Made by a program: the position numbers and the translations under genes. From Oceanospirillaceae bacterium UBA1126 (GTDB taxonomy: Bacteria; Pseudomonadota; Gammaproteobacteria; Pseudomonadales; Balneatricaceae), in NCBI GenBank assembly GCA_002312935.1, contig DCAT01000005.1:1-7224 (forward strand): a stretch of 7,224 nt of DNA. Reading direction: 5' to 3'. This document shows positions 1 through 5,064 of the stretch, in pieces. The first letter of the stretch is position 1, and each line of letters opens with the position of its first letter. Below the pieces are notes generated by a model. The model made no database searches. It worked only from the letters and a program-made list of their open reading frames with translations, and was not told the DNA's origin.

Positions 1-10
1 ACTTACACTA

Positions 11-847
11 ATGAATAAATACGATCTACACACTCACACAAAATGTTCTGATGGTAGTTTACCAGTGACAGAATTAATCGATTTAGCAATTGAACGCGGC
101 ATTACTCACCTTGCTATTACAGACCACGACACTGTTAAAGCGCACTTACAATTGGCTGCTAATAATAAATCTTATAAAGATGATAAAATTAATATTATTA
201 AGGGTATAGAGCTTTCTAGCCAGTGGAATAATATGGGTATACATATTGTGGGTTTAAATATAGATGTTAATTCAACTGCAATAGAAACTGCTGTGGCTCA
301 TCAAACACAATTACGCTTACAGAGAGTAAAAACGATTGCTAAAAAATTAACGCAACGTGGCTTCCCAGATATAACTCAAGGTGCAACAAAACTTGCAGGA
401 GATAGTCAAATTGGGCGGCCTCATATTGCGCAGTATATGGTGGAAGAAGGAATGGTATCAAACGTAGGCCAGGCGTTTAACAAATATTTAGGGGCCGGAA
501 AGGTGGGAGACGTATCCAATATTTGGCCAGACCTAGAGAAGGTTGTTGAGTGGATTAATGCAGCGGGGGGCATTGCTGTGTTAGCTCATCCCAGTCGTTA
601 TAAAATGACTCGCACCAAGCGTCGGCGCTTAATGGCAGATTTTGCAGATGCAGGTGGCCAAGCTATTGAAGTATGTGCTGGTAACCAAGTGCCTGGGGTT
701 GCTGAAGAAATGGCAGCACTGTGCAGTGAATTTGATTTTCATGCTTCGGTAGGTAGTGATTTTCATAACCCAAACTACAAGTGGGTTAAATTGGGTCAAT
801 ACCCTAAATTACCGATATCATGTCGGCCTGTTTGGGAGTTATTTTAA
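11..847 (+). CDS. rnm: RNase AM / PHP-domain 5'-3' exonuclease (YciV/TrpH family)
   Basis: A 278-residue PHP-family phosphoesterase. The E. coli homologue (YciV, RNase AM) is a cytoplasmic 5'-3' exonuclease that matures rRNA 5' ends; this role is transferred from the family. The metal-ligand motifs are all visible: HTH at residues 7-9 with D14, TDHD at 37-40, GIEL with E67, H78, GRPH with H138, LAHP with H193, and GSDFH with D250 and H252. Length is close to the roughly 290 residues usual for the family. The ATG at 11 is chosen because the YDLHTHT motif begins only three residues later, as is typical. The ten bases before it show no Shine-Dalgarno, and any promoter lies outside the window. 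It is the first visible gene of an operon, with scpA starting one base after its stop. Bases around 161-210 are strikingly AT-rich and encode a polar stretch at about residues 51-63. An older name, TrpH, implies no proven tryptophan role. Confidence 0.93.
   Translation: MNKYDLHTHTKCSDGSLPVTELIDLAIERGITHLAITDHDTVKAHLQLAANNKSYKDDKINIIKGIELSSQWNNMGIHIVGLNIDVNSTAIETAVAHQTQLRLQRVKTIAKKLTQRGFPDITQGATKLAGDSQIGRPHIAQYMVEEGMVSNVGQAFNKYLGAGKVGDVSNIWPDLEKVVEWINAAGGIAVLAHPSRYKMTRTKRRRLMADFADAGGQAIEVCAGNQVPGVAEEMAALCSEFDFHASVGSDFHNPNYKWVKLGQYPKLPISCRPVWELF
834..838 (+). promoter_or_regulatory. Shine-Dalgarno GGGAG deciding the scpA GTG start
   Basis: GGGAG lies inside the last codons of rnm, ten bases before the GTG at 849. 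It supports the GTG over the open-frame ATG at 756, which would overlap rnm by about 90 bases and adds residues unlike ScpA. The spacing is slightly long but acceptable. Confidence 0.6.
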
Positions 848-848
848 G

Positions 849-1646
849 GTGGACATTAGGGTAGAGGGTAAAGAGTATGAAATACCTGTCGATCTTTATA
901 TCCCACCCCATGCATTGCAGGTTATTTTAGAAACCACTTTTGAGGGACCGCTAGATTTATTACTATATTTAATTAGGCGCCATAATTTAGATATTCTCAG
1001 TATTGATGTGGCTAAGATTACCTATCAATATATTGCTTACATTGAACTGATGGAATCAAATAGATTTGAATTAGCAGGAGAATATTTAGTAATGGCTGCA
1101 ACATTGGCAGAAATAAAGAGCCGTAGCTTGCTGCCAAGCACTCAGGCCATAGATGAAGATGAGGAAGACCCGAGGGTAAGGCTGATAAAACAGCTGCAGG
1201 AATACGAACGTTTTAAAAATGCCTCTGAAAGAGTGGCTGAATTACCCCGTATGGAAAGAGATAATTTTTCTGTCAACATGAGCATGCCTGATGTTAAACA
1301 GGCTCGCCCTCGGCCTACAGTGCAGATGGATGAGTTACTGGCGGCTTATGGTGATGTACTCAAGCGGTGTGACATGTATGAACATCACACTATATCCCGT
1401 GAGCGCCTGTCGACACGGGAACGCATGTCTAGCTTAATGGCTCAGTTACAAGAGCATCAATTTATGTCGTTTCATGACCTATTCAATCTGTCGGAAGGGC
1501 GTATGGGTATAGTGGTTACTTTTTTGGCGATGATGGAATTGGTCAAGGAAAAATTAATTAAGTTAGTTCAGGCACAGGAGTTTGGGCCCATTCATGTTAG
1601 TTTAGGCGGGCAGAATGATTCCCCTAATCAGGAGCTTGCCCTATGA
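849..1646 (+). CDS. scpA: Segregation and condensation protein A (kleisin ScpA)
   Basis: ScpA is the kleisin subunit of bacterial condensin: with ScpB it bridges the heads of the SMC dimer and helps compact and segregate the chromosome. From the GTG start the protein has 265 residues, normal for the family. The signature FEGPLDLLLYLIRR lies at about 31-44, preceded by DLYIPP (15-20), an N-terminal extension I recall from related gammaproteobacteria. The SMC-neck helix region EYLVMAATLAEIKSRSLLP is at 78-96, an acidic linker at 102-108, and the C-terminal winged helix that contacts the SMC head at about 205-250. The frame is open further upstream to an ATG at 756, but that overlaps rnm, so I prefer GTG 849, one base after the rnm stop. 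The stop overlaps the scpB start as ATGA, suggesting translational coupling of two proteins that work in one complex. A TTG further in cannot be excluded but would remove the DLYIPP segment. Confidence 0.93.
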   Translation: MDIRVEGKEYEIPVDLYIPPHALQVILETTFEGPLDLLLYLIRRHNLDILSIDVAKITYQYIAYIELMESNRFELAGEYLVMAATLAEIKSRSLLPSTQAIDEDEEDPRVRLIKQLQEYERFKNASERVAELPRMERDNFSVNMSMPDVKQARPRPTVQMDELLAAYGDVLKRCDMYEHHTISRERLSTRERMSSLMAQLQEHQFMSFHDLFNLSEGRMGIVVTFLAMMELVKEKLIKLVQAQEFGPIHVSLGGQNDSPNQELAL

Positions 1647-2245
1647 TTACCGAACTGGCGCCCGTGTTAGAAGCCCTGCTGTTAGCTTCTGATAAGCCCT
1701 TAAGTGTTGAACGGTTGGGCCAAGTATTTGATGAGCATGATGGTGTTGATAATAAGCGCATTAAAAAAGCCCTCAGGGAACTACAAAAAAGTTATGATGG
1801 CCGAGGTTATCAGCTCGTTGAGGTAGCGTCAGGTTTCCGCTTTCAAGTGCAGCAAGGCTATGCCCTTTGGGTAGCGCGTTTGTGGCAAGAAAAACCTCAA
1901 AAATACTCTAAAGCGTTGCTTGAAACTTTATCTATTATTGCTTATCAACAACCTATTACACGGGGAGAGATCGAGTCGATACGGGGTGTAGGGGTGAGTT
2001 CTTCAATTATTCATACTATGATAGATAGAAGTTGGATTCGTAGTGTGGGGCACAAAGAAGTGCCCGGCCGGCCAGAGTTATTTGCTACCACTAAAGAGTT
2101 TTTGGATCACTTTAATTTAAAACAACTCAGCGATTTGCCTGCGCTTGATGAGTTAGCATCATGGAACGAGGCCACCATGGCGCCAGCCAAGTTAAAACAA
2201 CCCCAGCAGCAAGAAATCGATGTCGTGACGGAGTCCATACATTAA
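1643..2245 (+). CDS. scpB: Segregation and condensation protein B (ScpB)
   Basis: ScpB is the winged-helix dimer that binds the central linker of ScpA in the SMC-ScpAB condensin. The 200-residue protein shows the expected two winged-helix domains: an N-terminal one at about 4-80 (LEALLLASDKPLS near the start) and a C-terminal one at about 87-160 with the family signature LETLSIIAYQQPITRGEIE (93-111), then RGVGVSSSIIHTMIDR and GRPELFATTKEFLDHF. The last 40 residues are a low-complexity, Gln-rich tail that is probably disordered. The ATG at 1643 overlaps the scpA stop by four bases and has a GGAG Shine-Dalgarno at 1631-1634, eight bases upstream, inside scpA. rluB follows in the same orientation, and the promoter proposed for it overlaps the end of this gene. 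Confidence 0.94.
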   Translation: MITELAPVLEALLLASDKPLSVERLGQVFDEHDGVDNKRIKKALRELQKSYDGRGYQLVEVASGFRFQVQQGYALWVARLWQEKPQKYSKALLETLSIIAYQQPITRGEIESIRGVGVSSSIIHTMIDRSWIRSVGHKEVPGRPELFATTKEFLDHFNLKQLSDLPALDELASWNEATMAPAKLKQPQQQEIDVVTESIH

Positions 2246-2253
2246 GTTATAAT
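2225..2253 (+). promoter_or_regulatory. Candidate sigma70 promoter for rluB
   Basis: A perfect TATAAT (2248-2253) is spaced exactly 17 bases from GTGACG (2225-2230), which matches TTGACA at four of six positions. The -35 lies inside the last codons of scpB. Predicted transcription starts near 2260, giving a leader of about 28 bases before the rluB ATG. This would let rluB be expressed independently of the scpAB operon. The -10 and spacing are strong and the -35 is moderate; use in vivo is inferred. Confidence 0.55.
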
Positions 2254-2287
2254 AGTTTCTCATATTAACTGTATTGATGGGACTATC

Positions 2288-3166
2288 ATGACAGATCAAG
2301 ACCTTCCCCTTGTGGAACTTCCAGAACTCGTCGAAGAAAAAGCCAGCGACGAAAAACTTCAAAAAGTACTTGCCCGAGCGGGCGTAGGTTCACGCCGAGA
2401 AATGGAGCGTTGGATTGCGGCAGGGCGAGTGACTATCAACAAAGAAAAAGCCCAATTGGGGGATCGTGTCACTTGGCGTGATCATATTTCTGTGGATGGC
2501 AGGCAGGTAGACTTGGTGTCGCCTAATAATATTGAACGCAGGGTACTTATTTATAACAAGCCTGAAGGTGAAATTGTTACTCGTTCAGACCCAGAAAATC
2601 GCTCCACTGTATTTGATAAGCTGCCGCGCTTAAAAGGTGAACGCTGGATCGCTGTGGGTCGTTTAGACATAAATACTTCAGGCCTATTGTTGTTTACCAC
2701 CGATGGTGAGCTGGCAAATTCATTAATGCACCCATCGACCACTATTGAGCGAGAATATGCTGTTCGTGTCATGGGGCATGTGACAATGGAACAAGTGAAC
2801 ACTATGCACAAAGGGGTATTGTTAGACGACGGTATGGCTCGTTTTAATGATATCCAAGAATTTGGTGGTGAAGGCATCAACCGTTGGTACCACGTGGTAA
2901 TTATGGAAGGCCGTAACCGCGAAGTGCGCCGTTTGTGGGAATCTCAAGGTTTAAGAGTTAACCGTTTAAAACGTGTACGTTATGGTAACGTATTCATGCC
3001 ACCTCAACTTAGGGCTGGTATGTGGATGGAAATGCCACAGCCAGACATTAACGCGCTTTCTCAATTTGTGGGTATGCGCCCAAAGAAAGTAAAACGTCGA
3101 CTGCCTAAGGAACAAGAGAGCTTTGATCGTCAAGAGAAGCGTCAGCGCACTCGCCGCCATGCCTAA
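2288..3166 (+). CDS. rluB: 23S rRNA pseudouridine(2605) synthase RluB
   Basis: Member of the RsuA/RluB/E/F pseudouridine synthases; the E. coli orthologue isomerises U2605 in 23S rRNA helix 93. In 292 residues I see an acidic N-terminal lead (1-22), an S4 RNA-binding domain at about 23-80 (LQKVLARAGVGSRREMERWI), and the catalytic domain at about 85-245. That domain contains GRLDINTSGLL with the catalytic aspartate D127, the REYAVRV strand (155-161), and GRNREVRRL (198-206), characteristic of this subfamily. The C-terminus (from about 264) is short and strongly basic. RluB rather than RsuA, RluE or RluF is inferred from the position directly after scpB, a conserved arrangement in gammaproteobacteria, and from the N-terminal S4 domain. 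The ATG at 2288 has only a weak GGG/GATGGG Shine-Dalgarno six bases upstream. It probably has both operon read-through and its own promoter, and is followed by a clear terminator. Confidence 0.93.
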   Translation: MTDQDLPLVELPELVEEKASDEKLQKVLARAGVGSRREMERWIAAGRVTINKEKAQLGDRVTWRDHISVDGRQVDLVSPNNIERRVLIYNKPEGEIVTRSDPENRSTVFDKLPRLKGERWIAVGRLDINTSGLLLFTTDGELANSLMHPSTTIEREYAVRVMGHVTMEQVNTMHKGVLLDDGMARFNDIQEFGGEGINRWYHVVIMEGRNREVRRLWESQGLRVNRLKRVRYGNVFMPPQLRAGMWMEMPQPDINALSQFVGMRPKKVKRRLPKEQESFDRQEKRQRTRRHA

Positions 3167-3233
3167 TTTGAGCAAATAGCCAAAATTAGCCTAGTTCGTC
3201 TTATCAATGTTACTTAGGCCACTGAATATTGCT

Positions 3234-3265
3234 AAATGCCTTGTTTTAAAACAAGGCATTTTTTT
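3234..3265 (+). terminator. Rho-independent terminator after rluB
   Basis: A perfect 14+14-base palindrome (arms 3234-3247 and 3248-3261, core TGCCTTG/CAAGGCA) runs into a T-run to 3265. With a loop of about four central bases it makes a stem with a strong GC-containing core, a classical terminator for the + strand. Read from the - strand it would be followed by only a few U before AGC, so it may act weakly on fieF transcripts arriving from the other side. Confidence 0.88.
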
Positions 3266-3279
3266 GTGCTCAGTTATTG

Positions 3280-4188
3280 TCACAGGGTGGTAAAGCGCTC
3301 TGTTTTAGCATGAACCTCTTTGTCTGCAATACTGACAGGGTCAAGATGAATAATGACGTCAGCATATGGGAAGAGTTGTAGGATTCGAAGTTCTATCTCG
3401 TCGGCTACATCGTGGGCTTGAATTAACAGCATCCTGTCTTGAAGCTCTAAATGTAATTGAATAAACTGCATGTGGCCAGATTGTCTCGTGCGAAGGTCAT
3501 GCATGCCCAGCACCAGTGGATGTGTTATGGCCATTTGTGTAATACGCTGCCTTTGCTCGTCACTTAACTCATGGTCTAGTAATAAATCAAACGCTGTTTT
3601 TGCAATGCCCCAAGCACTGTAAATGACGTATGCGCCAATACTTAGGGCTAAATAAGGGTCGGCACCGTAATGTCCATAGGTTGCTAAGACCAGTGCGATG
3701 ATGACGCCAAGGTTCATTAATAAATCTGAGGTATAGTGAAGCGAGTCAGCCTCAATTGCAGTAGATTTAGTTTGTTTAACAACCTGCCGTTGTAATAATA
3801 CCAGAGCGCCGGTAAGTCCCATGCTAGCAGCCATAACAATAATGCCAAATGGGGTGTTTTCAATCACCACGGGGTCCCACAAACGACCTAAGGTCTGTGA
3901 AAGCAACAACCCAATTGATCCTAGAATTAATAAGGCTTGTGCGAGGCCTGCCAGTGCTTCTGCCTTGCCATGGCCAAAACGATGTTCTTTGTCAGCGGGG
4001 GCCATTGCATAACGCACTGCGAAGAAATTAATTAACGCAGCCGCGCTATCCATGATGGAGTCTATTAAAGAGGCTAGCAAGCTGACACTTTGGGTTTCAT
4101 CCCATGCCCATGTTTTGATAACAATTAAGCTAAGGGCGACAACCACCGAGGCCCAGGTGGCTAGTTTGATGAGTTGGCTGTATGTCAT
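3280..4188 (-). CDS. fieF: Cation diffusion facilitator, FieF/YiiP-type metal efflux pump
   Basis: An inner-membrane proton/divalent-cation antiporter of the CDF family (Zn, Fe, Cd or Mn export in relatives), 302 residues as in E. coli FieF/YiiP (about 300). Six hydrophobic helices are visible in the first 200 residues. All metal sites of YiiP appear conserved: transport site A as D43, D47, H151 and D155 (LIDSIMD and HYTSD), site B as D66, H69 and H73 (PADKEHRFGHGKAE), and the cytoplasmic dimer site as H230, H246, H259, H281 and D283. The C-terminal ferredoxin-like domain (about 207-290) carries DLRTRQSG, a strong FieF match. The substrate cannot be fixed from sequence, though the Asp/His-rich site favours Zn or Fe. 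It converges with rluB (113-base gap) and lies 166 bases downstream of the DUF2069 gene, behind that operon's terminator, so it is probably its own transcription unit. No convincing Shine-Dalgarno precedes the ATG. Confidence 0.93.
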   Translation of the reverse strand: MTYSQLIKLATWASVVVALSLIVIKTWAWDETQSVSLLASLIDSIMDSAAALINFFAVRYAMAPADKEHRFGHGKAEALAGLAQALLILGSIGLLLSQTLGRLWDPVVIENTPFGIIVMAASMGLTGALVLLQRQVVKQTKSTAIEADSLHYTSDLLMNLGVIIALVLATYGHYGADPYLALSIGAYVIYSAWGIAKTAFDLLLDHELSDEQRQRITQMAITHPLVLGMHDLRTRQSGHMQFIQLHLELQDRMLLIQAHDVADEIELRILQLFPYADVIIHLDPVSIADKEVHAKTERFTTL

Positions 4189-4194
4189 AGCTCA

Positions 4195-4223
4195 AGTATA
4201 ACTTAAACCAGTTCGCTCCAGCG
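4195..4223 (-). promoter_or_regulatory. Weak candidate fieF promoter and dyad sequences
   Basis: On the - strand TATACT (4195-4200) is a good -10, but the -35 spaced 17 bases away (CGCTGG, 4218-4223) is poor. A dyad AAGT-TAT-ACTT overlaps the -10, and a second dyad CGCT-CC-AGCG (4214-4223) covers the -35 position. If used, transcription would begin at or next to the fieF ATG, giving a leaderless message, which fits the missing Shine-Dalgarno. The dyads could bind a metal-responsive regulator, but I do not recognise a known operator. Confidence 0.3.
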
Positions 4224-4274
4224 CTAATTTTTCCTAACACTAACAAAACTTGATCAAGCTAGTGAAAAAGACTT

Positions 4275-4303
4275 AAAAAGCTAACCCTTGAGTAGGGGTT
4301 AAC
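4275..4303 (-). terminator. Rho-independent terminator of the proS-arsC-DUF2069 operon
   Basis: Read on the - strand, GTTAACCC pairs with GGGTTAGC (4303-4296 and 4287-4280; eight pairs including one G-U) around a loop of eight bases and runs directly into five U (4279-4275). It sits 52 bases beyond the DUF2069 stop and separates that operon from fieF. Confidence 0.75.
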
Positions 4304-4310
4304 TTCCCTT

Positions 4311-4331
4311 GCCCTCAGTGTTGCTTAGGGC
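4311..4331 (-). other. Small hairpin without U-run after the DUF2069 gene
   Basis: GCCCTAAG and CTGAGGGC on the - strand can pair (five GC-rich pairs, one mismatch, two more pairs) around a CAACA loop. It lies between the DUF2069 stop and the operon terminator. There is no U-run, so it is not a terminator by itself; it may simply be 3' untranslated structure protecting the message. Function unknown. Confidence 0.35.
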
Positions 4332-4354
4332 GGATTATTATTAAGGGTTTAGCT

Positions 4355-4711
4355 TTAAGTCGCTTTGGCTTCTTCATTAGCTCGGTTATGCCAGCGGATG
4401 TGCAGCATGGTACTGGTATAAAGTAGAGTGATAATAAAAGCACCTAAAACACCATTAACTGGCACGTACATTATCTCTATCGTGAAATAGATTAATAATA
4501 CAAAACACATCCAGGCTAATTGGCGCAAGTGTTGCTTGTACATGGCAAGCGCAAAACCGAGTAAAGGGAAGCACTTAATGCCAATAATAACGATGCTGCC
4601 AATTTCTGCATAGGGGTGCGCCATAGTGCTAATGACAAAATAGGCTATCAGCGCAATGTAGGCTGAAAGGCTGATAACACGAGAGTATTGACGTTTTTGT
4701 TGGTACTGCAT
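4355..4711 (-). CDS. Small four-helix membrane protein, DUF2069 family
   Basis: A 118-residue integral membrane protein of unknown function. Four hydrophobic helices are evident at about 12-29, 38-57, 65-82 and 87-104, with a basic N-terminus (QQKRQYSR) and a charged C-terminal tail (RWHNRANEEAKAT). The FPLLGFALAMYKQ segment after helix 2 and LLIYFTIE in helix 3 resemble the PLL and YF patterns I associate with DUF2069; members of that family often sit beside arsC-like genes in gammaproteobacteria, which supports the call. The ATG overlaps the arsC stop by one base (TAATG), and a GGAG Shine-Dalgarno lies eight bases upstream (4720-4723). It is the last gene of the proS operon. No catalytic or metal-binding motif is visible, and I cannot propose a function. 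Confidence 0.75.
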   Translation of the reverse strand: MQYQQKRQYSRVISLSAYIALIAYFVISTMAHPYAEIGSIVIIGIKCFPLLGFALAMYKQHLRQLAWMCFVLLIYFTIEIMYVPVNGVLGAFIITLLYTSTMLHIRWHNRANEEAKAT

Positions 4712-5064
4712 TACAAAATCTCCAAAACAGATTCAGGTGGGCGACCAATGCGAGCTTGGCCTTGGTGAATAGCAATAGGCCTTTCGATTAGCTTAGGGTA
4801 GTTAACCAATGCGGTAATCAATTCAGCTTGGGTGAGATGAATGCTATCAAGCTGATTTAGCGTATAAGCCTCTTCACCTTTTCTCATAAGATCACGAGCA
4901 TCATTCATCCCCAACATGGATAACAATTCCTTCAGCTCTTGCGTACTTGGAACTTGCTCTAGGTATAGACGAATATTCGGGATAACACCGTTGGCTGCCA
5001 ATAATGCTAAGGTAGCGCGAGACTTAGAGCATCGGGGATTGTGATATAGAGTTACACTCATCAT
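4711..5064 (-). CDS. arsC: ArsC/YfgD-type arsenate reductase (glutaredoxin) family protein
   Basis: A 117-residue thioredoxin-fold protein of the ArsC family. YHNPRCSKSR near the N-terminus contains the nucleophilic cysteine (C12 from the first ATG, C11 from the second). The arginines that bind arsenate in plasmid ArsC (R60, R94, R107) have counterparts in LMRKGE, IERPI and IGRPPE at R61, R95 and R108. Classical members reduce arsenate to arsenite using glutathione and glutaredoxin. The RCSKSR form and the lack of arsB, acr3 or arsR nearby make it closer to the housekeeping YfgD group, whose substrate is not established, so arsenic resistance should not be assumed. Two adjacent ATGs (5064 and 5061) can both start it; the first overlaps the proS stop as TAATG. 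An AGG lies six bases upstream of the first. It is co-transcribed with proS and the DUF2069 gene. Confidence 0.88.
   Translation of the reverse strand: MMSVTLYHNPRCSKSRATLALLAANGVIPNIRLYLEQVPSTQELKELLSMLGMNDARDLMRKGEEAYTLNQLDSIHLTQAELITALVNYPKLIERPIAIHQGQARIGRPPESVLEIL

Noticed and set aside
756..848. In-frame upstream extension of scpA to an ATG inside rnm
   Set aside because: It overlaps rnm by about 90 bases in another frame and adds residues unlike ScpA; a GTG with a Shine-Dalgarno just after the rnm stop fits better.
2551..2880. 109-codon open frame on the - strand inside rluB
   Set aside because: Lies wholly within a well-supported gene, with no recognisable motif; a shadow frame.
2966..3175. 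69-codon open frame on the - strand over the end of rluB
   Set aside because: Antisense to rluB, no family resemblance; chance frame.
3189..3219. GCCTA...TAGGC inverted repeat after rluB
   Set aside because: Five or six pairs around a loop of about 20 bases with no U-run; too weak next to the obvious terminator at 3234-3265.
3821..4031. Two short + strand open frames opposite fieF
   Set aside because: Both are antisense to conserved fieF coding sequence and show no protein-like motif.
4711..5064. Arsenic resistance operon
   Set aside because: Only an ArsC-fold gene is present, with no arsR, arsB, acr3 or arsH; the neighbours are proS and a DUF2069 gene.
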